Below the pieces are notes generated by a model. That model searched no databases. It saw nothing but the letters and a program-made list of their open reading frames with translations, and was not told the DNA's origin. A stretch of 26,804 nt of DNA, taken from positions 1-26,804 of IMG/VR virus record IMGVR_UViG_3300025120_007533; one strand, written 5' to 3'. Position numbers and translations under genes: made by a program. Positions 14,581-22,813 of the stretch are shown one piece after another. Origin of the DNA: a virus. How positions within the stretch are numbered: the first letter of the stretch is position 1; each line of letters begins with the position of its first letter.

Positions 14581-14977
14581 CGTCTTGCCTGTTCTCGCTA
14601 TAGTATGCATCAAAACTTCCGCCTGGATAACGTGCTTCCAGTTTGCGTACATTCTCTGCAATTACATCGTTAGGATCAATGTTAAGAGCGCGGCAACTAT
14701 TAATCCAGTACCACATAATATCACCCAGTTCTCGTTTTGCATGAAATTGAGTCTCCTCTGATAAAGGTTTTCCTTGGAAAATGCACTTTTTTACAATTTC
14801 CATGAACTCACCGCCTTCAGCACTAATGCCAACAGCACCTGTTAGTAGCAAACTTACGTTTACGCCACTTTCTTCTAGTTTGCTAATAGCCATAGCCATT
14901 TCGCCACTATCGTTAGATTCTTGTGATGTTACTTCTTGTACGAAGTCTTGATACTTGTTTAAGTCAATTTTGTTCAT
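14570..14977 (-). CDS. mazG: MazG-like nucleoside triphosphate pyrophosphohydrolase
   Basis: 135 residues. The metal-binding pattern of all-alpha NTP pyrophosphatases is visible: SAEGGEFMEIVKK (Glu54, Glu57, Glu60) and then KRELGDIMWYW (Glu83, Asp86), followed by the family C-terminal helix NVRKLEARYPGG. These enzymes hydrolyse dNTPs or other NTPs to NMP and PPi. Phage versions are thought to tune nucleotide pools, and an effect on ppGpp has been proposed. A TTGACT-N16-TATAAT promoter lies just upstream, so this gene leads the early block that runs leftwards. Confidence 0.88.
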   Translation of the reverse strand: MNKIDLNKYQDFVQEVTSQESNDSGEMAMAISKLEESGVNVSLLLTGAVGISAEGGEFMEIVKKCIFQGKPLSEETQFHAKRELGDIMWYWINSCRALNIDPNDVIAENVRKLEARYPGGSFDAYYSENRQDGDL

Positions 14978-15000
14978 AGATACCTCTTATATAATGTTAT

Positions 15001-15028
15001 ATTATACAGGATATAGAGGCAAAGTCAA
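15001..15028 (-). promoter_or_regulatory. Sigma70-type promoter before mazG
   Basis: Minus-strand TTGACT, 16-base spacer, TATAAT. It has the same spacing and -35 variant as the promoter before tRNA-Leu (26227-26254). It separates the early block from the structural genes. Confidence 0.75.
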
Positions 15029-15031
15029 CCG

Positions 15032-15760
15032 TTAAATTGCTTGTAGAACTAGTTTTTTCCAAATTACAGTACTGCCGTCATATGTACCTGTGCATACATA
15101 TAGGTTAGTTGCATCTGCTGCAATGTCGCCTGCTTTATCGCCGGCTTGTCCAGCCGCTACTGCAGTGCGTACTTCAATTGCTCTGCTATTACGCAAACAA
15201 TCAATAACAGCAATACTAGAACCGCTATCATCTGTAACGAATTCAAAAATGTGTACGCCAGTTCTATCTGGTGTAATAACTCTTGCACCATTGCTGCCAA
15301 TTAGTTGATCTTGTCCAATATCTACTGCAGCAGGAAGTGTGATTGTGTGCGCTACACTAGCAACATTAATTTCAGCGCGAATTGTACCTACTTTGCCTGC
15401 AGCAGGAAAGTTACTAAATGCAAGCGTAATACTTCCACTTGTAGTAATTGTTACATACGGCCCATCTTCATAATTACAAGTTACTGTTCCACTTACAGCT
15501 CCTTTAGCAATACGAGTTTCACTCATGTCTTTAAGTTCAAAATCTTCTATAACAGCGCCAGCGCCATCGTTACTTAAACTTTCGCCTGATAGCGCACTTT
15601 TAAGTACTGCTTTTGCTTCTAGGTCACTGATCTCTGTCTTAGCAGTGTCTAGTGCTGTTTTTAGGTTTGTAAAGTTATCACGAAATCCTTGACTGTCATT
15701 GTCCTGACCTGCCACTGGATACGCTGTGTCAATACCTGTTGTAATAATTCCGCTTGCCAT
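15032..15760 (-). CDS. Virion structural (tail fibre or baseplate-type) protein
   Basis: 242 residues. The N-terminus TGIDTAYPVAGQDNDSQGFR, with DNFTNLKTALDTAKTEISD, is a variant of the module at the start of the fibre proteins at 19225 and 21835 (a short head followed by FRDNF and a coiled helix). The middle is a beta-rich segment (VTITTSGSITLAFSNFPAAG, then HTITLPAAVDI) as in phage fibre trimers. The C-terminus (ADATNLYVCTGTYDGSTVIWKKL) resembles tip motifs of phage fibres. A GATAAATA late motif lies 35-42 bases upstream. It is probably an adhesin or fibre subunit. Confidence 0.7.
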   Translation of the reverse strand: MASGIITTGIDTAYPVAGQDNDSQGFRDNFTNLKTALDTAKTEISDLEAKAVLKSALSGESLSNDGAGAVIEDFELKDMSETRIAKGAVSGTVTCNYEDGPYVTITTSGSITLAFSNFPAAGKVGTIRAEINVASVAHTITLPAAVDIGQDQLIGSNGARVITPDRTGVHIFEFVTDDSGSSIAVIDCLRNSRAIEVRTAVAAGQAGDKAGDIAADATNLYVCTGTYDGSTVIWKKLVLQAI

Positions 15761-15794
15761 TATCTATAAACTCCGTCTGTGGAAACTGTGTATA

Positions 15795-15802
15795 TATTTA
15801 TC
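15795..15802 (-). promoter_or_regulatory. Late promoter motif GATAAATA before the 15032 gene
   Basis: Minus-strand GATAAATA overlapping the stop codon of the Ig-repeat gene. It leaves a leader of about 30 bases before the ATG at 15760. Confidence 0.5.
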
Positions 15803-18341
15803 TTTCCGTGTAAGGCAGTCTATCAAAAGGTCCTGCCTGCTGGAACTTAACAAACTTGTCGCCGTCATCTTTTGAAGAATATACATCTATGCTTGCAAAG
15901 AAACGTGTGCCATCGCCATCAAATGTTGTAGTAGGATCATTTAAATCAAATGCTGTTTCAGACGTTAAGGTATACTTGCCAGTGGTCTTGTCAAAGTATT
16001 TGCTTAGATTATTATCCAGTATTAATCTATCAATCTCAAAACTTATTAATTTGATATTCAGATTAGCAGTCTTAATACGCTCTTCTAGTCTGTATTTAAT
16101 TTTAGCACTAGTACCAGGCTTACAGTATACAATAGGTGCAGCAAGTGTCCATCCTAGTACAGTATCATCTGCTTGTTTGTCCTGCATCCAATCAGGTAAT
16201 ACTTTGCGTTCTAGTATTTGGTAACCAATGTCCGACTTTAATCTACTGCGCATATTTTCTATACTGTTTGGATATACATGGTAATCGTTGGCTTGTGAAG
16301 CAAGGTAATGTCCGTGACTTACATCTGGCATAGTTTCACTTACTGCTAGTGGATTAGTCCAAGTGCTAGTATTACTACGCACATCTTGACGTAGTACAGG
16401 ACTTGCACTTAATCCAGTAGTTGGATCGATGCCTTGTGTATTATCCACAAGTTCTACATAAACAACTTCATATTTTACTGTGCCATCACTGTTGAGTGCT
16501 CTTGCAGTTTTAAAACCGCCAAATCTTAGTGTGTTGTTCCAGAAGTTTTTACTCATTGCTTCAACATAGTCTGTTTCTTGCGCAGGTGTTAAGCCTGCTG
16601 CAATAATGCTGCGTATGTCTTTTTGAATACCAAATGCATAATCGCTTGCACGGTATACATCTTCACTTGGTATATCATCATTGTTTTGGACTAAATTGTC
16701 GTATATATCTCTTTGATGTTGCGGCGGCAATGCACGAACATACAAACTTTCATAAGGTTTGCTACTATCTGCACTTGTTGTTACACTAAACTTTTTGTAT
16801 GTGTCAACTACACCGTCGGCACTGAATACTCTTGCAACAAAACTATATACTTGTTCAAATGTTGTTGTGTTGGTATAGACATTTGTTATATCAAACGTTG
16901 TTGTTCCAGTATCAAACGTCATATTTTCAAAACTTACTCTGCCTACAATTAACCCATCTTCATTTAACTTTAAACCTTGAGGAAGTTTATTTGTACCTAA
17001 ACTTGCTGTACCAGATCCACTGCCAATGTCGGTTGCTGTGAATATTGTACCAACTGTGTTATCTGCACTTCCGATACTTATAAAATCTGTAGTGCCTGCA
17101 CTAACAATTGTATACGTTTCGCCGACAACAAAGTTGCCTGCAATTACACTGGTACTGCCACTTTTAAGTTCATATTGTACAGGACGATTATCGCTAATAG
17201 AAGCTATAACATTTAATTGACTTTGTTCTCCTGCGATAATTGTTAAATTTCTGTCAGGCCAAGTCACTGTACTATCTACGTCACCTACCACAGTTATTGT
17301 GAAATTGGTCGCAGTGCTTACATATGCTGTATTATTGCGCTTTCTAACTTTTATACCAAAGTTAAAATTAGTTTCGGTAGCACTGAAATTTGGTAAAGTA
17401 CCTGTAAGCCAGCCGCTTTTTGTATCCAATGATAGTCCTGTTGGTAAACTTCCACTATCTAATATATAATCTATAGGGACACTATCAAAGTCTTTGCCAA
17501 CAAACTGAAAATTAAATCTATTGTCGTGTGATATTCTACCTAATCCTGTGCTTTCAGTAAGCAATACTGGAACACGAAGACTTGTTTGGCTTGCATCTAA
17601 CAATTGATCAATTGTTGTATTTGTATTGCTACTTTCAACATTGTCGGCAGTTACGATATCCATATCAGCAGTTGCAATGTTCCGACTCACTGCATATAGA
17701 CTGTAGGTTTTTAAATCAATTTGCTTGCTGTCACTTACTTGAATCGTAAACTCGTAATTCTTGTTTACACTTTTAGTAGCAAAGTCCCACTCGCCAATAT
17801 CAAAGTTGTTAATATCAAAACCAGGAGTGCCATCAACTGCAGCAAATGGTTCTATATAGCCTAATATACGACCGCTAGTGCTAATGCTTAATCCTGTTGG
17901 TAACTCGCCACTTTGTAGTTTCCATGTAAGTGTATCACCTGGATCAGGATCTGTAGCAGTGAGTTGTACGTCAACTTTGTCGCCATCAAAATATGCGCCC
18001 AAGTTTTCTGAAGGAAGTGTATCAATAACGGGAGCGTCTTGACCTGTAACAGTCATTTCAAACACACGGTCTGCTACAGTACCGTCTGAGCTAGTTGCAC
18101 GAACAACAAACTTACTAGTAACATCCTGTGCTATTTCAACAGGAACACCTTGAATGTAATCGTAGTTTTTAGGATTGCCTTCTAGTATTCCATACTGCGT
18201 AACACGAATGCCAACAGGCAATACGCCGCTAAGATAAAGATAACTGTCTGCATTGTCAGCATTTAACTGTACTTGGTAAAATTCACCTTCAACAACTGTG
18301 CCTAGATCACCTGGTGGTGTTATCCATACTGGAGCCGTCAT
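15798..18341 (-). CDS. Large structural protein with putative-Ig (He_PIG-like) repeats
   Basis: 847 residues from the ATG at 18341, placed 9 bases after GGAG; a TTG 6 bases earlier is less well spaced. Four repeats carry the LPxGLxL...G-x-[IL]-x-G signature of putative Ig (He_PIG/cadherin-like) domains, at about residues 8-57, 110-170, 268-320 and 365-470. The fourth is interrupted by an inserted module at about residues 396-448 (GETYTIVSAGTTDFISIG, then NTVGTIFTAT). The C-terminal 350 residues (FWNNTLRFGGFKTARA..., LPDWMQDKQADDTVLGWTLA) are not repetitive and resemble baseplate-associated proteins of marine T4-like phages. It is probably a long adhesin or baseplate spike part, expressed late. 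Confidence 0.8.
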   Translation of the reverse strand: MTAPVWITPPGDLGTVVEGEFYQVQLNADNADSYLYLSGVLPVGIRVTQYGILEGNPKNYDYIQGVPVEIAQDVTSKFVVRATSSDGTVADRVFEMTVTGQDAPVIDTLPSENLGAYFDGDKVDVQLTATDPDPGDTLTWKLQSGELPTGLSISTSGRILGYIEPFAAVDGTPGFDINNFDIGEWDFATKSVNKNYEFTIQVSDSKQIDLKTYSLYAVSRNIATADMDIVTADNVESSNTNTTIDQLLDASQTSLRVPVLLTESTGLGRISHDNRFNFQFVGKDFDSVPIDYILDSGSLPTGLSLDTKSGWLTGTLPNFSATETNFNFGIKVRKRNNTAYVSTATNFTITVVGDVDSTVTWPDRNLTIIAGEQSQLNVIASISDNRPVQYELKSGSTSVIAGNFVVGETYTIVSAGTTDFISIGSADNTVGTIFTATDIGSGSGTASLGTNKLPQGLKLNEDGLIVGRVSFENMTFDTGTTTFDITNVYTNTTTFEQVYSFVARVFSADGVVDTYKKFSVTTSADSSKPYESLYVRALPPQHQRDIYDNLVQNNDDIPSEDVYRASDYAFGIQKDIRSIIAAGLTPAQETDYVEAMSKNFWNNTLRFGGFKTARALNSDGTVKYEVVYVELVDNTQGIDPTTGLSASPVLRQDVRSNTSTWTNPLAVSETMPDVSHGHYLASQANDYHVYPNSIENMRSRLKSDIGYQILERKVLPDWMQDKQADDTVLGWTLAAPIVYCKPGTSAKIKYRLEERIKTANLNIKLISFEIDRLILDNNLSKYFDKTTGKYTLTSETAFDLNDPTTTFDGDGTRFFASIDVYSSKDDGDKFVKFQQAGPFDRLPYTER

Positions 18342-18365
18342 GCTCAAATACTCCTCATTATCTAG

Positions 18366-18373
18366 TATTTATC
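18366..18373 (-). promoter_or_regulatory. Late promoter motif GATAAATA before the Ig-repeat gene
   Basis: Minus-strand GATAAATA directly after the stop of the LamG-like gene, about 25 bases before the Ig-repeat ATG, with GAGGAG in between. Confidence 0.55.
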
Positions 18374-19225
18374 CTAGGGTGCTGACGATTTATATGTATG
18401 ATCTGCAGGTAAATTACTTGTTAATCCCCATTTATGAGCAAGGTAGCCTTCTGCTTGTATTACAGTTGAGATGTCTGTGCTGCCTGTGCCAGGAATACTT
18501 GCTACTGAGAAAAATTCTGCCATTCTGCCGGACATACGTTCGTTTGCTCTGTTGCGCATGATGCGTAGATCCATAAGAGTGTCTAGTGAGTTGTCATAGT
18601 CATTCACAGGTGTAAACGCATCTGTTCCGTCCACTCTCAGTGCAATTTGGTTGCCAGTTTTGTTGAATATAACAACCATTATAATCCAAGTGTTTTGTGC
18701 TACACCTGAATCAAAATCCTGTGTGTTTCCTATAGTTGACGAGATTCTACCTGTAATCAGTCCATCCAAATCTAACTCACCATCAAAGTTACTGGCACCA
18801 GCACTGATAGCATAGTCTCTTTTGGTTGCTATTGACCCGCTGTTATTTTCAGTACTCCAGAAACTATCTTGTGAGTCGTTGCGAGTGTTCCATTGCATAA
18901 CTCCTATTGCCCAGTGATTGCCACTGCTGGCTTGTGCAACCTCATCGGTGGTAAAATCTTCGCTACTACCTGAGAATGAAAAAACCGCCTTGCTGTCCAA
19001 TGTGTTGCTTACATTAGGCGTGCCATTTACTGTAACAGTGGCATTGCCTGCTTTGTCTGTTACTGCTGTTACATCTGATCCACTAAGTGTATAACTGCCA
19101 GTGTCACTAGCATCAAACCAAATTGCAGTAGTTATGCTTGAAGCAGGATTCCAAGCCGCCGCGCTGTACGCAGTTGATCTACGTCCTGCAAAAAAACTTC
19201 CGTTTACTGTGGATAATATTGGCAT
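18374..19225 (-). CDS. LamG/concanavalin-A-like lectin-fold virion protein
   Basis: 283 residues. The domain starts after residue 25 with ITTAIWFDASDTGSYTLSG and runs through jelly-roll strands (AVFSFSGSSEDF, NHWAIGVMQWN, NTWIIMVVIFNKTGNQIALRVDG). It ends in MSGRMAEFFSVAS and EGYLAHKWGLTSNLPADHTYK, a C-terminal motif common in LamG-like domains of marine phage tail proteins. Such domains bind sugars, so it is a candidate receptor-binding or decoration protein. It overlaps the upstream fibre gene by 1 base (TAATG) and is read from the same late message. Confidence 0.75.
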   Translation of the reverse strand: MPILSTVNGSFFAGRRSTAYSAAAWNPASSITTAIWFDASDTGSYTLSGSDVTAVTDKAGNATVTVNGTPNVSNTLDSKAVFSFSGSSEDFTTDEVAQASSGNHWAIGVMQWNTRNDSQDSFWSTENNSGSIATKRDYAISAGASNFDGELDLDGLITGRISSTIGNTQDFDSGVAQNTWIIMVVIFNKTGNQIALRVDGTDAFTPVNDYDNSLDTLMDLRIMRNRANERMSGRMAEFFSVASIPGTGSTDISTVIQAEGYLAHKWGLTSNLPADHTYKSSAP

Positions 19226-21822
19226 TATGTAAAGTCTACCATCTGTCCAAGAACAACATAAGTACCGCCATCATTTAATATTGTAAATGAGAAACTATCA
19301 ATTCCGTTTGCATTTCCTGTAGGAGCACTGCCACCTTGCCATTCTATGGTCTGTCCCGCTCCACCTATCTGCACAGCGGTAACTTCATAAGGTGTGCCAC
19401 CTTGATTAATTATTACTGTTAAGTTTGTAGCATATTCTGCAGTAAGACCTAGGTTAGTAAAGTTTGCAGTAATATCACCACTAGCACCTGTGTGATAAAA
19501 TAGGTGTCCGTTATTGCAATCGTGTGCAACAACTCCTGTTGAGCCTGTAAGTGTTGCAAACTTTTCTTCTACACCTGTGTTAAATTTAACATCAGCAGTA
19601 AATGTAGTTTCTGACCCTGCACTTACGGTGTTATTATCTACATAATCTTTTACTGCCGCACTTGTTGGAATAGTGGTATCATTGTCGTTACTTGCAATGC
19701 CTTCGCCTTCAGTAACTATTGCACTTGCTTTAAAGTTGTCTACTTCTATATTAGATACAGTTGCATTATCAGCATCTATTGTACCAGTTATAGTTCCTGA
19801 CACTGTTAAGTTACTACGGATCTCAACTGCACCAGTGCCATTGGGGACAAGTACAACATTAGCATTACTTTGTGTGCCTTGTATATTGTTATCTACAATT
19901 TTTAAACCTGTAGTGCTAATACTTTCAATGCCTGAAATATCATCTGCTAAACTAAAAGATAATGCACTACCCGCAGCATTTACATTTATTTCATTTGTTG
20001 TACCTAGTGCCTGTAGTGTATCTCCTACACCGATGCTACCAGTACCAGTATTACCGGCAGTTGCTATTGCACCTTGAGCAGTACTAGTCAGTGCTACTGT
20101 ACCTGATGCGGCTGGCAATGTAATAGTTACATCGGCAGTGCTTGCAGGACCTATTAGTGTTGCTTTATTAGTACCGTTGTTTGTTCCTTCTAAAAACTCA
20201 ATCTTACCACCTGTTGTAGCAGTAGGAGATAGAATAGGATCAGTTAACGTTTTGTTTGTTAGTGTTTGCGATCCAGTAAGTGTGGCTACAGTAGAATCTA
20301 TATTTAATGTAACATCACCTGAAGTACCTCCACCTGACAAACCTGTGCCTGCTACTACTGACGTAATATCTCCACTTGCAACTATTTGTGAATCAACATA
20401 TGCTTTAATACTTTGTTGGGTAGCAATATGAACTGCACTATTACTAGCCATGTTATCTTCATCTAGCACACCGGTGCCTGTTACAGTACCATTTAGATTA
20501 ATGCTTCCTGTACCACTTGGTGAAAGTATAAGATCATCGTTAGTTCTATTACTACTAATGTTATTGTCTACAATAGTCAAGCCATCTGTATTAACACCGC
20601 CTACAGTAATAGTATTAACAGTTGTTGTACCAGCATTGGTAACTGTTTCCAGTGTTTGTGTTGCGACACTAATAGCAACCTTGTTTGCTGATACTGCAGT
20701 AGTAACAAGACCTTCGCCATTAAAGTCAATAACATAACCGTTGTTTACTGTCTGTGCTGCACTGTCATCACCACTAATAAGTATGCTCTGAACTGCACTA
20801 TCTGCTGTCGCACCTTGTGCTGCAGTCGCATAGTTACTTGCAAGTCCATCAGCATAACCTTTTGTTGCTGCATCTGTAGTACTGGTTGGTGTTGCAACAC
20901 TTTGTACTCTATTACCGCCCATGTCAATAGTTTGTGTGCCATTGATTTGGAATGTTCCATCTACACGCAACTGTCCTGCAACAATAGCAATACCTGTGCC
21001 TTGAGGATCAATAGTAATGTTGCTGTTTGTGTTTAGACTTTTAATAGTGTTTGATACAATGTCTAAGCCGCCAACTTCTGCACTTGTGCCAATAAAGCGA
21101 TCACTGTACACTGCAAGGTAACGTTTGTCTGTGCTACCAACATTGTATAAACTGTCGCTGTTTGGAATTAGATCATTTGCAAGTTCAGCATTAATACTAA
21201 TATTATCTGTGTCTGCATCCCCAATAGTAATATTTCCACCAATGGTAACGTTGCCACCAAATGTTGCATCGCCGCTTGTGTTAATAGTTGTACTATAGAT
21301 GTCTTTCCAACGTAGTGTTGAACTGCCAAAGTCATTTGTATTATTTGCACTAGGCACTAAACTACTGTCAAAACGACCTGTTACAGTAATTGTATCGCCA
21401 CTTGCATCGCCTAAATTTACATCGCCATTTAGGTTAGATACACCTGCAATTGTAATGCTGCTAGGAGCGAATGTGCCTGCAGTTAGTGTGCCTGTAACTC
21501 CTAGATTACCGCCTACTGTAGCGCCTGCTGTTACTGCTAGACTAGCAGGGCTAAGTGCACCTGATACATCTAGTGTCCCAGTTAGAGTAGTGTTACCTGT
21601 TAGTGTTATAGTGCCGGTACCTTGTGGATCAATAATAATTCCACTGTTACTTGTGTCTGTAGTAATAGTACTGCCACTCATCTTAATGTTACTAAGTGCC
21701 ACACCACCTAGTTCATTATAGACTTCAGTAAAGTTGTCATTAACCTTTACAAATGCAGCACGGAGATTATCACCTGTGCCGTCATCTTGATTAGTACCTA
21801 CATTAATAATTTGTTTACTCAT
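19225..21822 (-). CDS. Long repeat-rich tail fibre protein
   Basis: 865 residues. The N-terminal 40 residues (INVGTNQDDGTGDNLRAAFV, then KVNDNFTEVYNELGG) form the module shared with the 21835 gene. Four copies of a strand-turn repeat N-x-[IV]-x-[IL]-x-P-x-GTG-x-[IV] recur along the chain (for example SGIIIDPQGTGTI, NSNITIDPQGTGIA, NDDLILSPSGTGS, NANVVLVPNGTGAV). They are interspersed with ATKGYAD and QQSIKAYVD motifs typical of fibre trimer shafts. The final 130 residues (EEKFATLTGSTGVVAHDCNN onward) look like a globular tip. A good AGGAG precedes the ATG. It is probably a host-recognition fibre. Confidence 0.82.
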   Translation of the reverse strand: MSKQIINVGTNQDDGTGDNLRAAFVKVNDNFTEVYNELGGVALSNIKMSGSTITTDTSNSGIIIDPQGTGTITLTGNTTLTGTLDVSGALSPASLAVTAGATVGGNLGVTGTLTAGTFAPSSITIAGVSNLNGDVNLGDASGDTITVTGRFDSSLVPSANNTNDFGSSTLRWKDIYSTTINTSGDATFGGNVTIGGNITIGDADTDNISINAELANDLIPNSDSLYNVGSTDKRYLAVYSDRFIGTSAEVGGLDIVSNTIKSLNTNSNITIDPQGTGIAIVAGQLRVDGTFQINGTQTIDMGGNRVQSVATPTSTTDAATKGYADGLASNYATAAQGATADSAVQSILISGDDSAAQTVNNGYVIDFNGEGLVTTAVSANKVAISVATQTLETVTNAGTTTVNTITVGGVNTDGLTIVDNNISSNRTNDDLILSPSGTGSINLNGTVTGTGVLDEDNMASNSAVHIATQQSIKAYVDSQIVASGDITSVVAGTGLSGGGTSGDVTLNIDSTVATLTGSQTLTNKTLTDPILSPTATTGGKIEFLEGTNNGTNKATLIGPASTADVTITLPAASGTVALTSTAQGAIATAGNTGTGSIGVGDTLQALGTTNEINVNAAGSALSFSLADDISGIESISTTGLKIVDNNIQGTQSNANVVLVPNGTGAVEIRSNLTVSGTITGTIDADNATVSNIEVDNFKASAIVTEGEGIASNDNDTTIPTSAAVKDYVDNNTVSAGSETTFTADVKFNTGVEEKFATLTGSTGVVAHDCNNGHLFYHTGASGDITANFTNLGLTAEYATNLTVIINQGGTPYEVTAVQIGGAGQTIEWQGGSAPTGNANGIDSFSFTILNDGGTYVVLGQMVDFT

Positions 21823-21834
21823 GGGTACTACTCC

Positions 21835-22419
21835 TTAACTAACAGCAAACGCTGGTACTACATATGTTACGCCGTTAACTTTGATCTGAAAGTAGGTTGT
21901 TGGTGCTGCTGGTACGTTAGTTGCAGCGCCTGCTGATCCTACAGTTGCCTGCGCTGTTGTAATAAGGTTAACTAAACCTGTGCCTGCTGGATCGATGTCA
22001 ATGTCATCATTTGTTGTTTGTGTAGTAATGCGGTTGTCTTCCAACTTCAATCTACTGTTAACATTAATACTTCCTGTTGTTGCAACGTTTGTTCCATCAA
22101 AGGTAAAGCCTGCACTCATTGTGAGGTTGCCACTTGCATCACTAAACAAAACTGCATTGTCTGTATGATCTGTAAGTGTTAGTTCCGCGCCAGTCGCTAC
22201 TACAATGTCGCCTGTGCCGTTTGGATCAAGTATAATGTTGCCGTTGGTGTTATCACTAGCAATTGTATTGCCGGTTATAGTAATGTTATTGCCTGTTGCT
22301 GCAGTACTGTATAGATACAGTTCATCAAAGTTGTCGTTAATTTTATCAAAGGCGGTGCGTAGCGGATCGCCTGTTCCGTCATTGGCACTACTGCCAAGAT
22401 TTACTGTTTGTTTAGCCAT
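21835..22419 (-). CDS. Short fibre protein, paralogue of the long fibre
   Basis: 194 residues. The first 36 residues (VNLGSSANDGTGDPLRTAFD, then KINDNFDELYLYS) are clearly homologous to the start of the 865-residue fibre. Two copies of the GTG repeat follow (NGNIILDPNGTGDIV and NDDIDIDPAGTGLV), and the chain ends in a compact domain (TYFQIKVNGVTYVVPAFAVS). It looks like a cut-down version of its neighbour, from which it is separated by 12 bases. A late motif and AGGAG lie upstream, so it leads the structural operon. Confidence 0.78.
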   Translation of the reverse strand: MAKQTVNLGSSANDGTGDPLRTAFDKINDNFDELYLYSTAATGNNITITGNTIASDNTNGNIILDPNGTGDIVVATGAELTLTDHTDNAVLFSDASGNLTMSAGFTFDGTNVATTGSINVNSRLKLEDNRITTQTTNDDIDIDPAGTGLVNLITTAQATVGSAGAATNVPAAPTTYFQIKVNGVTYVVPAFAVS

Positions 22420-22443
22420 GTGTGGGACTCCTAAATTATAGTG

Positions 22444-22451
22444 TATTTATT
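22444..22451 (-). promoter_or_regulatory. Late promoter motif AATAAATA before the fibre operon
   Basis: Minus-strand AATAAATA, about 25 bases before the ATG at 22419, with AGGAGT in the leader. It is the likely start of the fibre/LamG message. Confidence 0.5.
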
Positions 22452-22486
22452 ACGAGTTTTAATCTAGCCGTTTGCTAAATATTTGT

Positions 22487-22750
22487 ATGATATTAGGTGA
22501 GGCAAAAATACGCACAGATTATTTTCGCACTAGAAATGGTGTGCGTGAAAGATGTTTCACTACAAAAACCATATACAAAATTAGATGTGATGTGTGCGAG
22601 TGTGAGTTTACTAGAACTAGCAAAGAAATTAATCGCCGTAGCAGTGCTCACTGTTGTAGCAATTGCGACACTAAACGCTTTGCACAGAGACAGAGTGCTA
22701 CACTACGTCAATATAATAAATGGGATGCTAGTAGCAGTAAGCCTATTTAA
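22487..22750 (+). CDS. Small zinc-binding protein (two CxxC pairs)
   Basis: 87 residues from the ATG at 22487; the frame also allows a TTG 15 bases earlier. IYKIRCDVCECEFTR and HCCSNCDTKRFAQRQS give two CxxC pairs about 24 residues apart, a zinc ribbon or HNH-like knuckle. The protein is basic throughout (KIRTDYFRTRNGVRER). No HNH catalytic His-Asn pair is evident, so a nuclease is not proved; DNA or RNA binding is likely. It is the only plus-strand gene between two minus-strand late units, with no Shine-Dalgarno sequence seen. I recall similar small proteins in other T4-like marine phages. Confidence 0.6.
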   Translation: MILGEAKIRTDYFRTRNGVRERCFTTKTIYKIRCDVCECEFTRTSKEINRRSSAHCCSNCDTKRFAQRQSATLRQYNKWDASSSKPI

Positions 22751-22769
22751 TTACGACCCATGTGCTTGC

Positions 22770-22786
22770 AGCCAGAGTCTCTGGCT
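22770..22786. terminator. Hairpin between convergent genes, possible terminator
   Basis: A perfect seven-pair stem AGCCAGA / TCTGGCT with a GTC loop, in the 63-base gap between the plus-strand zinc protein and the minus-strand oxygenase. There is no T tract on either side, so termination is uncertain; it could protect mRNA 3' ends. Confidence 0.45.
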
Positions 22787-22813
22787 ATCCAATCCATTAG
22801 TCTAAATATCTTT

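Noticed and set aside
14581-14661. Upstream TTG start for the small membrane protein
   Set aside because: It would overlap mazG by 92 bases; the GTG at 14580 gives the usual short overlap.
19673-21721. Several plus-strand open frames of 95-140 codons opposite the long fibre gene
   Set aside because: They are antisense shadows of the repeat-rich fibre; their Val/Pro/Ser-rich compositions mirror it and no ribosome sites were seen.
19225-22419. Recurring DNA segments that could suggest a CRISPR array or simple repeats
   Set aside because: The repeats are irregular, in frame and explained by protein repeats of the fibres; there is no constant repeat with unique spacers.
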